Shown here: positions 15,119 to 22,573 of the stretch, piece after piece
Layout: each line of letters starts with the position of its first letter
Numbering within the stretch: position 1 is the stretch's first letter
Origin: a virus
Virus record (IMG/VR): IMGVR_UViG_3300005337_000046
Span: 1-24,263 of that record
DNA length: 24,263 bases
Reading direction: 5' to 3' (one strand)
Notes under the pieces: generated by a model
What the model was told of the DNA's origin: nothing
Databases searched by the model: none
The model's input: the letters and a program-made list of their open reading frames with translations, nothing else
Position numbers and translations under genes: made by a program

Positions 15119-15693
15119 TTACCCCTTATTTATCTCAATATAAGCTTCCTCGTAATCAGAAATAAATTTCTCATAATTCAGAGCTTGTATAACCTTTCTC
15201 GCATCCCATTCTTCTATCTCATTTACTGTCCCATATCCGGCTTTAGAAAGACGAAAATAAACCAATAAATCATCATCTTCGGCCTCTATTGCTGGCTGTT
15301 TTTTGCGATTAGAGCTAAAAACTGTCGATACTCTACAAAGAGGCCTTTCAAAAAAGGCATTACATTTTCTGTGATAACCTCTACGCATACAGGAATATAA
15401 TCTTGTCTATTTTCTTCTTTCTCAAAAGAATCTTTATCAATCTTTAAATCTGCACTATCATTAATACCTTTGTAAGTGCATCTTTTAAAGCATGTCTCAA
15501 GACAAAATTCTACTTTTTTACTAGAAAAACCGGTGCAAACTATATCTTTAAATAATTGCGCAAATTCTTTTTCTCCGCCAATATTTAATGGTTTTAATTC
15601 TTCTAATATTGCTTGATATAGAGCTCTCGATTCTGCAAATGGAGACAATGTTATTTTTAATATTGCTCCACTTTTTAATGTAATTTCTTTCAT
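15119..15693 (-). CDS. tail assembly chaperone, -1 frameshift product (GT-type)
   Basis: Slippage at 15298-15304 joins the first 132 residues of the 15286-15693 frame to a 59-residue extension beginning QPAIEAEDDD and ending YEEAYIEINKG, giving 191 residues. The extension carries the conserved pattern YFRLSKAGYGTVNEIEEWDA followed by ALNYEKFISDYEEAY, as in the second frame of Mu-like tail chaperones, and it has no good start of its own: the part of its frame upstream of the slip site does not look like family sequence. The short and long forms together keep the tape measure soluble during tail assembly. The gene lies just before the tape measure, as expected. Confidence 0.9.
15286..15693 (-). 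CDS. tail assembly chaperone, frame-0 product (G-type)
   Basis: A 135-residue protein located between tube and tape measure genes. Residues 50-105 hold the family pattern VCTGFSSKKVEFCLETCFKR followed by CTYKGI, DKDSFEKEENRQDYIPV, and later ITENVMPFLKGLF. Four cysteines (two of them in CLETCFKRC) are unusual in such a protein and could be coincidental or bind metal. It ends just after a slippery site, at TAG (15286-15288). AAGG lies before the ATG. Most ribosomes should make this form, a minority the extended one. Confidence 0.88.
   Translation of the reverse strand: MKEITLKSGAILKITLSPFAESRALYQAILEELKPLNIGGEKEFAQLFKDIVCTGFSSKKVEFCLETCFKRCTYKGINDSADLKIDKDSFEKEENRQDYIPVCVEVITENVMPFLKGLFVEYRQFLALIAKNSQQ
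15298..15304 (-). promoter_or_regulatory. -1 frameshift slippery heptamer A_AAA_AAC
   Basis: On the minus strand the frame-0 codons are GCA AAA AAC AGC, so the heptamer A AAA AAC is in the exact phase for simultaneous -1 slippage. The stop of frame 0 comes four codons after it. After the shift the reading is CAG CCA GCA ATA GAG, the open second frame. I could not identify a convincing downstream stem by eye. Confidence 0.92.
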
Positions 15694-15701
15694 AATTAAC
15701 C

Positions 15702-16157
15702 TTATCTTATTGCGCGAGGTGCATTGCTAAACTTTAAAGAATAAATAGAAACAGATTGAGATGATTCACCTGAAACGTTTGTCATAGCTTCAACTTGTTT
15801 AGTGAAAACTCCACCGCTTAAATTATAAGTGTCACTTGTGATGTTTCCTGCTCCGTCACCAATTTTCTTTATGAATTGTCCTATCATCAAAGGAAATCCT
15901 GCAAAATTTGCATTTTGTTGAGACAATAAGTCATTAAAAAATATATCATCAGGTGCGCTTCTAATAAGCCTTATTTTTAATTCAGCTTGCAAACCTGTGG
16001 TATTCAATCCGTAAATCGAGTTACCATTTTTTCCTGTTTTAACTTGTGCGATATCACTTGGAAATGTAAGTTCAACAGCATTATCATCTGCTAAATCAGT
16101 AAAATTTCTATTGTTAATAATTATTGTATCATTCCCGGACATTGCAACTACCGACAT
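15702..16157 (-). CDS. tail tube protein, DUF3277-like
   Basis: A 151-residue protein immediately after the sheath gene, with AGGAG before the ATG. The sequence has the tube-protein pattern: GNDTIIINNRNFTDLADDNA (9-28), then a TFPSDIAQVKTGKNGNSIYG turn (about 31-50), AELKIRLIRSAPDDIFFNDL and a C-terminal strand pair (SSQSVSIYSLKFSNA). It would stack in hexameric rings as the inner tube. Its length is normal for the family. Confidence 0.88.
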   Translation of the reverse strand: MSVVAMSGNDTIIINNRNFTDLADDNAVELTFPSDIAQVKTGKNGNSIYGLNTTGLQAELKIRLIRSAPDDIFFNDLLSQQNANFAGFPLMIGQFIKKIGDGAGNITSDTYNLSGGVFTKQVEAMTNVSGESSQSVSIYSLKFSNAPRAIR

Positions 16158-16186
16158 ATTAATCTCCTATTAATTTATAATTTATA

Positions 16187-17935
16187 CTACGGATTCACAT
16201 ATACAACCACCGAACTTTTGTGAATGGCGCCAGCTTCCTTCACGGCAATCTGGACTAATGGCGCATTCCGCGCAGCTCTATCTGCTGCCAATTGCTGCGT
16301 AATTGGAAGAGAATATAGATAATATCCAAATTGAGAAATGTTTTTATAAAACAAATCTTGTGGTCCGAATGTCTCTGCATTTGTCCACTGCCCTGGTGCC
16401 ATATATGCATTTGTGACGCCTTGCGCACACACAGTTGCATAAGCATTTTTAAGACCATCCATACCTTGTTCAGTCTGTGGAACTTTAGTTGCCACGCCAG
16501 CCAAATAATTAAATCCTGCGACTTGTAATGCCCCTATGAACCATTCTAAGTTGTAAACCTGATCGAAGAATTTATTTGCACCATTTGACACTACAGAAGG
16601 ATCACCCTGATATGAAACATATAGATCTGCTCCCGCATTTTTCGCTAAATCGTAAATTGTTTGTGTCATTGTGGGGTCTGGCTGAATTCCTCTTAATTGC
16701 TTTAAATTCATGGATATTGTTGTATTGCTTCCATTGAAATTAACAGATAAAGCGCGACCCATATAAGCAGCCATCATTATAGCCGCTGAATTTGCGCCGA
16801 AATATGTCCCATCATCGCCGTAATAAAGACCGCGTGAATTTGTAAATGTTCCGCTTCTTAATAGATCAATTGTTCCCCCGGGGCTGATATCTGCTTCAGA
16901 TTCTGAAACAAATGCTCCAATAATGTTCAACGGCAAAATAACTTCAGCCGCGGCCAGCACATCAACTTGTCCTAAAACTGCGTTTGATTCATTAGGAATG
17001 ACGCCGAAATAGCTTACAAGTCCTTGTGTTCTTTCAATTGCTTCACCGTATGTTTCTCCCGTGACTGTTGTAGAAAAATCAAGAGTAATGGGATCGGTTC
17101 CATTTACTAATGTATTTGCTGAAGCTGAAAGAGAAAATGCATTTCCGTAAATTCCGTTAAAAAATATCGTTAAAAGTTGAAGGGAAAGTGAACCTGTAAC
17201 AACAACATTTTCTAAACGCGGGAGTAATCTTAAAGCAGCCTGAATTTGTGATGCTGTAGACGTATAAGGAAGACTTGAAGTATTATTTCCATCATAAGTC
17301 AAAGTAAATGCACCACCATCTGGTACATCTGATAGTTCAATTGTTTGTTGAGAAACTTGTCGTAAAATAGCAATAAGCTGTCCACCACCGGCTAAAATAT
17401 TTGGTTGTTGGCTAAATATTGCATTTGCTTGTGCAAATGTAATGCTGGATGTACCGAAATCTTTTCCAACTTGTGTTGGACTAACATAAAGAGCATAACC
17501 TAATGTTCCCCCACTCCAACCTTCTGAAACGTTTGTAGCAGTAATGTCGATATCGACGGAACCTGCCGTTTGCAGAGTATTTGTTGGGGTAGTTGGAAGA
17601 GTTATTTTTCCAAGATTTCCTCGTTGACTTAAAGTCAATTTTTTACTTGCAATCGAGCCAGATACAATCACATTTTCAAATCCTGTGAGAGCGTTAATAT
17701 CATTTTGTATTGTAGCTGCTGTAGCATTCCATGCAATTGATGCTGTAGTTTGTGTACCAAATTGTAAAACAAATGCACCGCTTGCTGCCACACCACTGAA
17801 TGAAAGTGTTTGAACTGCATCAACAACATTTTCTCCAGTAATTATTGCTAAATTACTTGTATTATATGCATTTACTCCCGGATTAAATGATGCCACAGAA
17901 ATTTGTACTACATTGTCGATCGATAAATCTGTCAT
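16187..17935 (-). CDS. contractile tail sheath protein, DUF3383-like, with two inserted modules
   Basis: A 582-residue sheath protein. The core is seen at residues 1-37 (VQISVASFNPGVNAYNTSNL), 137-193 (GYALYVSPTQVGKDFGTSSI, AILRQ) and 292-582 (GEAIERTQGLVSYFGVIPNE, LPLNIIGAFVSESEADISPG, YDLAKNAGADLYVSYQGDPS, EWFIGALQVAGFNYLAGVAT). Two copies of the ~90-residue beta module interrupt it at 40-136 and 196-294. Without them it would be about 390 residues. The modules are expected to project from the sheath surface, since inserts elsewhere would block polymerisation or contraction. The gene makes a contractile tail certain. The C-terminal SSVVVYVNP is the usual inter-subunit linker end. Confidence 0.9.
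   Translation of the reverse strand: MTDLSIDNVVQISVASFNPGVNAYNTSNLAIITGENVVDAVQTLSFSGVAASGAFVLQFGTQTTASIAWNATAATIQNDINALTGFENVIVSGSIASKKLTLSQRGNLGKITLPTTPTNTLQTAGSVDIDITATNVSEGWSGGTLGYALYVSPTQVGKDFGTSSITFAQANAIFSQQPNILAGGGQLIAILRQVSQQTIELSDVPDGGAFTLTYDGNNTSSLPYTSTASQIQAALRLLPRLENVVVTGSLSLQLLTIFFNGIYGNAFSLSASANTLVNGTDPITLDFSTTVTGETYGEAIERTQGLVSYFGVIPNESNAVLGQVDVLAAAEVILPLNIIGAFVSESEADISPGGTIDLLRSGTFTNSRGLYYGDDGTYFGANSAAIMMAAYMGRALSVNFNGSNTTISMNLKQLRGIQPDPTMTQTIYDLAKNAGADLYVSYQGDPSVVSNGANKFFDQVYNLEWFIGALQVAGFNYLAGVATKVPQTEQGMDGLKNAYATVCAQGVTNAYMAPGQWTNAETFGPQDLFYKNISQFGYYLYSLPITQQLAADRAARNAPLVQIAVKEAGAIHKSSVVVYVNP
17054..17350 (-). repeat. four-copy beta module, second copy in the sheath
   Basis: Residues 196-294: QQTIELSDVPDGGAFTLTYD, SQIQAALRLLPRLENVVVTG, LTIFFNGIYG, ANTLVNGTDPITLDF. 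The QAALRLL...VVVTGS part is closest to the J-like copy (QTALRLI...CVVTGS). Confidence 0.85.
17528..17818 (-). repeat. four-copy beta module, first copy in the sheath
   Basis: Residues 40-136: QTLSFSGVAASGAFVLQFGT, IAWNATAATIQNDINALTGF, VIVSGSIASKKLTLSQRG, NTLQTAGSVDIDI. It separates IITGE from GYALYVSPTQ in the sheath core. Confidence 0.85.
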
Positions 17936-17944
17936 GTTTTCTCC

Positions 17945-18688
17945 TTATGGATTTACCAAAATTGTTGGTGTTTGGAAGTTGTCATAGTAATCTGCACTTT
18001 GTACTTTCTTAGAAAAATACTGCAAATTAACGTCAATTTGATAACGATAAGGAATTGCTGCCCCATCAATATGTGATAAATTATTAAACTGTGAACCTGC
18101 TGGCAACTTTCCAATATAGAAAGAATTAAGTTCTTGTTGTCTTTGTGAATACTGACTATTTAAAGCCATAAGAACATAATTCTTTTTTTCTCTCGCTTCT
18201 GGTCCACGACTTATTATATCAATCTGTAATTTATCCACAGTGTTTATTGATTGTATTTCTTGCTCATTTTGTGAATCAAATTTATTTGTATTGGCAAATA
18301 CTTTTGGATTTAGAACACTTACGGCTATATATAATGTATAGTCTTTTGGCTCTATTATTTTTTGATCCCAAATATAAATGTGACTATCCGCTAATTCTAA
18401 TTGATTTTTTAAAATATCGCAGAATAAAAGTAATGGAGTTCCGACTAAAATATTTTTTGTTGCAGTATTCAAATCATCATCAATTACTTGAATAATATCA
18501 TACTGTTTTGTAGGTGTATTTGGTACAATTGATGGCGATGTATAAACGCCTGTATCAGCATCAATTGTCCCACCTGCACCACCTGGTAAAACTGAATAAA
18601 CGTAAGGAGGAGTACCATCTATAGCTAAAAAACTTGCTGGTAAACTAGGTCCTATTGCTGTGACATATGAAAATAATGATAATGTCAT
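17945..18688 (-). CDS. neck/tail terminator protein with N-terminal Ig-like domain
   Basis: A 247-residue two-part protein directly before the sheath gene. Residues 1-83 are an Ig-like domain (GTPPYVYSVLPGGAGGTIDA, DTGVYTSPS, IIQVIDDDLNTATKNILVG) similar to the C-terminus of the J-like protein. Residues 87-247 match the phage neck terminator type (LLLFCDILKNQLELADSHIY, QIDIISRGPEAREKKNYVLM, ALNSQYSQRQQELNSFYIGK, YRYQIDVNLQYFSKKVQSAD). The terminator caps the tube and sheath at the neck; the Ig domain would project outward like a small collar ornament. The start overlaps the upstream stop as ATGA, indicating coupled translation. Confidence 0.8.
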   Translation of the reverse strand: MTLSLFSYVTAIGPSLPASFLAIDGTPPYVYSVLPGGAGGTIDADTGVYTSPSIVPNTPTKQYDIIQVIDDDLNTATKNILVGTPLLLFCDILKNQLELADSHIYIWDQKIIEPKDYTLYIAVSVLNPKVFANTNKFDSQNEQEIQSINTVDKLQIDIISRGPEAREKKNYVLMALNSQYSQRQQELNSFYIGKLPAGSQFNNLSHIDGAAIPYRYQIDVNLQYFSKKVQSADYYDNFQTPTILVNP

Positions 18689-19104
18689 GGGGTTGGGGGC
18701 CCCGCATTTAAATAATCTTGAACAAGCTCATAATATTGGTATTTATAAAGAGAATAATTCTTTTTATTTTGAACGCGATACTGTTCTCCTAAGAATATAA
18801 CAACATCATCAATTTGCAAGCTTAATCTTAAATCGCTGTGAACCATTATCCAGTTCCATTGCCGTTGGCCTTCCGGTTTCATGGCAATTTGTTTTCCAGA
18901 AAGCGGCTGAATGATCCCATGAAAATTTATATCAGTGACAGTTTCAATAAGCTGAAAAGCTGAAACCGTCTTAGTTATGAGTCCAAATACCAAAGGTTGA
19001 AACCAGTCCATCAAAGTATCAGCCATGTCCGGCAAAGTACCGCTATTGACGTTTAAAGGCACATCCTTTGCATTATTTATCCATTGTATAGATGCTGCAC
19101 TCAT
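18685..19104 (-). CDS. head-closure / head-tail joining protein
   Basis: A 139-residue protein with a recognisable neck-protein pattern: GIIQPLSGKQIAMKPEGQRQ followed by WNWIMVH (residues 63-89), LRLSLQIDDVVIFLGEQYRV (92-111) and a YSLYKYQYYELVQDY end (117-131). It lies between the tail-completion and neck terminator genes, linked to each by an ATGA overlap. Probable role: stopper or adaptor between connector and tail. The exact homologous position in the neck is an inference. Confidence 0.75.
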   Translation of the reverse strand: MSAASIQWINNAKDVPLNVNSGTLPDMADTLMDWFQPLVFGLITKTVSAFQLIETVTDINFHGIIQPLSGKQIAMKPEGQRQWNWIMVHSDLRLSLQIDDVVIFLGEQYRVQNKKNYSLYKYQYYELVQDYLNAGPPTP

Positions 19105-19610
19105 ATTTTTTTCTCGATAGCGTACGTGATAGAATCACGCAATTGATGTGAATCAGCTACGACTAAAATCTGTGCTCCTTGATTTTTCTTTGCACGCTGT
19201 GCTAAACGAGCAGGAGATAATGCTGGCCATTTCCCAAATCCGCCGGTGTCAAATGCTTCTAAAACGGTAGCAACGCCCATCACCGCAATTTTTTTAACCA
19301 CTTGTCTAAAACTTTTATCTTTGATTGCTTGTTCAAGCGCATCGTTATCTAAAATGCCTGAAGCTTCTAATTTTTTTGGAAATTCTTCAGTCATCGGCAT
19401 ACGTAGAAATGATCGAATTGGCAAATGAGCAGAACCGAATTCATGTGCAGCACCAATAGTAGCGTTTGATGTGCCGCCATCCCCTTTTGCAGGATCTCGA
19501 ACATTTTTATCGCCAAGAATGCCAATTTTTACCTGATATTTATTTGACACTAGAGCTTTGACTAAATCATCAAATGGTTTAGTATTTATGTAGGATTCTT
19601 CGTCACTCAT
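19101..19610 (-). CDS. tail completion / virion morphogenesis protein (HK97 gp10 or Mu gpG-like)
   Basis: A 169-residue protein. The family landmarks are VKIGILGDKN (residues 27-36), SNATIGAAHEFGSAHLPIRS followed by FLRMPM (48-73), and a basic C-terminal part (WPALSPARLAQRAKKNQG...LRDSITYAI). Family members take part in head-tail joining or tail completion. It sits between the connector and closure genes, with ATGA overlap at its end. The upstream intergenic gap is short (seven bases). Confidence 0.82.
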   Translation of the reverse strand: MSDEESYINTKPFDDLVKALVSNKYQVKIGILGDKNVRDPAKGDGGTSNATIGAAHEFGSAHLPIRSFLRMPMTEEFPKKLEASGILDNDALEQAIKDKSFRQVVKKIAVMGVATVLEAFDTGGFGKWPALSPARLAQRAKKNQGAQILVVADSHQLRDSITYAIEKKI

Positions 19611-19617
19611 GTTTTTC

Positions 19618-20055
19618 TCACGGTTTAGTATGACCTGCTACTGTGAATATTTGGCCAATTAATAATGGTAGCAACATTTCCAAATATTTTGCTCCGTATC
19701 GTGTCTGCGTTAACATTGAAAAACTGGGATAATCAAGAATTCTTTGTGGAATAGAATAACCGCTGCTTACATTTCCCACCGCTTTATTTGACTCCAGCCA
19801 ATTGTACCTACCTGCTATCCCCTGACTACTCGCCCTCAAATCTACCACCAAAAAATGAGCAGCAAGCCACAAATATCCGATAGTATAATTTTCTTGGTTC
19901 GTAAAAAGTCCGCTATTAATTCCGAATAAATTGACTTGTCCGTAAGCCTTAGCAATATCTGAATCTAAAATATTGGTCGAGGGATCAGTTCCGTATGGAA
20001 AGTCCCTCGTAAAATAGTTCTTGAAATCGTCTACTGTTGGGTTTAAGTAAGCCAA
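19618..20055 (-). CDS. head-tail connector protein, DUF4054-like
   Basis: A 145-residue protein that begins at a TTG (20055): a TGA two codons upstream closes the frame, no ATG lies in the early part, and AAGGG sits seven bases before the TTG. The pattern is that of DUF4054 connectors following the major capsid gene: PTVDDFKNYFTRDFPYG (residues 6-22), a helix with QVNLFGINSGLF, TIGYLWLAAHFLVVDLRASS and SGYSIPQRI near residue 99, ending TRYGAKYLEMLLPLL. These proteins line the channel between portal and tail. Confidence 0.8.
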   Translation of the reverse strand: MAYLNPTVDDFKNYFTRDFPYGTDPSTNILDSDIAKAYGQVNLFGINSGLFTNQENYTIGYLWLAAHFLVVDLRASSQGIAGRYNWLESNKAVGNVSSGYSIPQRILDYPSFSMLTQTRYGAKYLEMLLPLLIGQIFTVAGHTKP

Positions 20056-20064
20056 AAATCACCC

Positions 20065-21165
20065 TTACGCATTTGTTGTTGGGAATGTGATGTACAACAT
20101 TTCTAAAGGACGGTAAGCCATAACACCAGTAAATTCTCCGTAACCTACGTTTTGAAGAGTATAGTTATCAACAGAATTTGGAACAGTTGTTGTATATGGA
20201 ACAGGGATATCCATTCTTAAAGATTCTTCATCAGAACGGTATAGAGTATAAATTTGAAGTTGTTGGTTAACTGGTAAATTTTGATATAAACCGTATGCAC
20301 CATCAGCATAAGCAAGAGGTAAAATCTTGAAATTAGGATTACGACAAATTGTACGGAAAGTTTCTTGAAGCAATTCAAGAGTACTCTTGATTGGGAAATC
20401 AGGAGAAGCAGTTGAAGCAATTCCGTTGTAATCGCTTTCAGGAATGACAAAATGCGTTGGGAAAGTCGTTCTTTGGCAGTTACTACGATATTGTTCTATG
20501 ATTGTTTGTGTGAACGCTTTTAATTGCGCAGTTGTCATTTTAGAAATTGACGTTGGGAACCATGAAGGGCTCGCAAGTGTTGTTATCCCTTGTTGGTTTA
20601 AAAGGCCAAGACAAGCCGAATTTGTACCGTTGTTTGCGCCTAAAAATGCAATTTTTTGAATCCCTAAATCCCAGTTGCGCTTTCTGCTTTTTTCAAGAGA
20701 AGTAACAAGATCCCAGTTTCCGGAACGTGCAGCTTTTTGAAGCTGAGGAATAGACCAACCGATGATTTTACCCCAGTCAAATACTGTTACAGGCACAGAA
20801 TCTACAGCTGTATTAGCTTCAGCCATACGCGTATTATTTGCACCTAAGTTGACAATTCCTTGCTCAAATTGTCCTGCGATATCGAACGAACGATATGTGA
20901 CAATGTTGGAAGACCATGCGCCTTCGCCTGCGCGGATAGGAATATAATCAGCCGGCGGAATTTCGAAGAACTTTTGTTCTGTAATTCTTCTTGCCATCGC
21001 AGTAAGAGACGTGATGTTTATTTCATATCCAAGGCTATTTAATTTTAATTTTTCTTGCTCATTATAAATTAATTGTTGTTCACGGTCATTAAATATAATT
21101 CTTTTACCAGTTTTACTGTTGTAAATCTTGGTGTGTTGATGAGCCGACTTCGGTGGTTGATACAT
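20065..21165 (-). CDS. major capsid protein, DUF2184 family (HK97 fold)
   Basis: A 366-residue protein with AAGGAG before the ATG, among the best ribosome binding sites here, as expected for the most abundant virion protein. The family pattern runs through ARRITEQKFFEIPPADYIPI (59-78), GEGAWSSNIVTYRSFDIAGQ, IGWSIPQLQKAARSGNWDLV, RNWDLGIQKIAFLGANNGT and the C-terminal YGEFTGVMAYRPLEMLYITF. DUF2184 is an HK97-fold capsid family of several myophages. It lies after the protease/scaffold and decoration-like genes and before the connector. The basic N-terminal region may be removed by the protease; no cleavage site can be told by eye. Confidence 0.9.
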   Translation of the reverse strand: MYQPPKSAHQHTKIYNSKTGKRIIFNDREQQLIYNEQEKLKLNSLGYEINITSLTAMARRITEQKFFEIPPADYIPIRAGEGAWSSNIVTYRSFDIAGQFEQGIVNLGANNTRMAEANTAVDSVPVTVFDWGKIIGWSIPQLQKAARSGNWDLVTSLEKSRKRNWDLGIQKIAFLGANNGTNSACLGLLNQQGITTLASPSWFPTSISKMTTAQLKAFTQTIIEQYRSNCQRTTFPTHFVIPESDYNGIASTASPDFPIKSTLELLQETFRTICRNPNFKILPLAYADGAYGLYQNLPVNQQLQIYTLYRSDEESLRMDIPVPYTTTVPNSVDNYTLQNVGYGEFTGVMAYRPLEMLYITFPTTNA

Positions 21166-21197
21166 TAAAAAATCTCCTTATTCATTAAAAATTAATT

Positions 21198-21224
21198 AAG
21201 CTTTAGCTATCTGTTCTAAAGCTT
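21198..21224 (-). terminator. hairpin between decoration-like and capsid genes, possible attenuator
   Basis: AAGCTTTAG (21198-21206) pairs perfectly with CTAAAGCTT (21216-21224) around a nine-base loop. The stem contains the TAA stop of the 21203-21964 gene and, read leftward, is followed by AATTAATTTTTAATG. The stem is AT-rich, so full termination is unlikely; partial attenuation or 3'-end protection of the upstream message is possible. Confidence 0.45.
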
Positions 21225-21964
21225 GGTGCATTCAATACAACTCTTATTAATTGTCCAGAAGCAGTGGCTTGATCAAAAGCATATCCAACAATTGGAAGAG
21301 TAGAACTTCCAGTGACTTGATGAACTCCAGACGGAACATATTGATCAAGAGTAACTTGTGTACCACGTGTAATTGCAGCGGTAGAGTATAGCCACATGCA
21401 AGTCCCAGTGGATGCAATTTCACATCTCATTCCAGCGGTAAATGCAGGTGTTTTTTGGTCATAACAGATGTATCCATTGGGCGTATTTGTGCCCGCAGCT
21501 ACAACTGTTGGGATACCATTTGCATTATTTACGAATTTAATTGGCATACCGGGATATAGAGAAGTTGCTTGTGTTGTATCAATTTGCGCGGCAAAAACGT
21601 TTGTCGGACCAATTCTTAAATCGAGAGTTCCGACGATTGCTAACATCGCAAATTGGTTAGGATTTAATGATGCTGGAGTTGTTGTAACAGCTAGTGCAGT
21701 GTATGTAACAGACGCAGGAACTGCATCTGTCGCAACGACTTTATAATAATAAACAGTATTAGGAATTAAATTTGTATCGCTCAGCGTTAAAGCTGTTTGA
21801 CCAGTTAAAATGTTTGATCCGCTGGGGGTAAATCCTGCACCAGATGTGTCTCTATACCACTGATAAGTATATGGTGCTGTACCACCTGTTGCGGCTGTAG
21901 CAGAAAGTTGTGCCGAATTCGGCCCAACGAAGACGGATGTAATCACGCCTGCTGTAATTGACAT
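21203..21964 (-). CDS. capsid-proximal decoration-like protein, free-standing anchor module
   Basis: A 253-residue protein between scaffold and major capsid genes, the usual place for a capsid decoration protein. Residues 1-98 form an Ig-like domain (AATGGTAPYTYQWYRDTSGA); 100-250 form a beta domain (IGPTNVFAAQIDTTQATSLY, TPNGYICYDQKTPAFTAG, TRGTQVTLDQYVPSGVHQ, PIVGYAFDQATASGQLIRVV) whose R-G-x-x-V-x-L-D and G-x-A-x-x-x-A landmarks recall DUF2190-like decoration proteins. The same 250 residues form the N-termini of the two adhesins at 2472-6679. It probably binds the outside of the capsid with the Ig domain displayed. AAAGGAG lies before the ATG. A minor fibre base is the alternative. Confidence 0.75.
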   Translation of the reverse strand: MSITAGVITSVFVGPNSAQLSATAATGGTAPYTYQWYRDTSGAGFTPSGSNILTGQTALTLSDTNLIPNTVYYYKVVATDAVPASVTYTALAVTTTPASLNPNQFAMLAIVGTLDLRIGPTNVFAAQIDTTQATSLYPGMPIKFVNNANGIPTVVAAGTNTPNGYICYDQKTPAFTAGMRCEIASTGTCMWLYSTAAITRGTQVTLDQYVPSGVHQVTGSSTLPIVGYAFDQATASGQLIRVVLNAPSFRTDS

Positions 21965-21994
21965 ATTTTTCTCCTTTGAAAAATAAATTATGAA

Positions 21995-22573
21995 TTAATA
22001 ATCAGAACCAAATAATGATCTACCTCTTTCAATTCTATCCATTACGGGATCAAAATCATTTTCATTTTCTACATTTTTCAAATGAGCATTTTTTAACTTT
22101 TCAAAATTCTCTTGATTTTTAAGAGAATTTTTCATTTTCTTATTTTTCATTATTTCTTTTTCTTCATGCTCAGCAAGCTCTAATGCTTTTTTCTTTGCTT
22201 TTTTGTCTTCTTCTTCATCATCTTCATCTTCGTTTTCAATGTCTATACCCTCAGGTGACATATCAAGACCTTCAGTCGTATCCATTTCTTCATTTTTCTT
22301 TTTCATGTTCTTCATGTTTTTCATTTTTTCTTCAGATTCTTTGTATTTTTCAACAAGTTCTCCGACATTGCAAACTATTCCGTTATGCAATGTGACTTTC
22401 ATATCTAAAGAAGCATTATTTAACTTTCTTTTTTCTTCAACTTCATCCATCGCATTGACAATTTGAAGAATTGACATTTCTTTTCTTGATGTTGGCAAAG
22501 CCACATAAGTCTTTTCATAATCAATTTCGTTTTCTATGGGTTTTCTCGTAAATAATTGAAATGGATTCAACAT
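21995..22573 (-). CDS. nested scaffold protein from internal start
   Basis: In-frame start inside the protease gene at Met188 (MLNPFQLFTRKP), preceded by AAAGGAGAG with AGGAG six bases before the ATG, a site as strong as those of separate genes here. The 192-residue product is the charged, coiled-coil-like scaffold part without the protease. Lambda (C/Nu3) and Mu make free scaffold from the 3' end of the protease gene in the same way. The start falls at the boundary between the protease domain and the low-complexity part. Confidence 0.8.
   Translation of the reverse strand: MLNPFQLFTRKPIENEIDYEKTYVALPTSRKEMSILQIVNAMDEVEEKRKLNNASLDMKVTLHNGIVCNVGELVEKYKESEEKMKNMKNMKKKNEEMDTTEGLDMSPEGIDIENEDEDDEEEDKKAKKKALELAEHEEKEIMKNKKMKNSLKNQENFEKLKNAHLKNVENENDFDPVMDRIERGRSLFGSDY

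Noticed and set aside
15119-15388. Independent gene starting MRRGYHRK for the second chaperone frame
   Set aside because: The part upstream of 15298 does not resemble the family, whereas the part after the slippery site does; expression by -1 frameshift explains the frame better.
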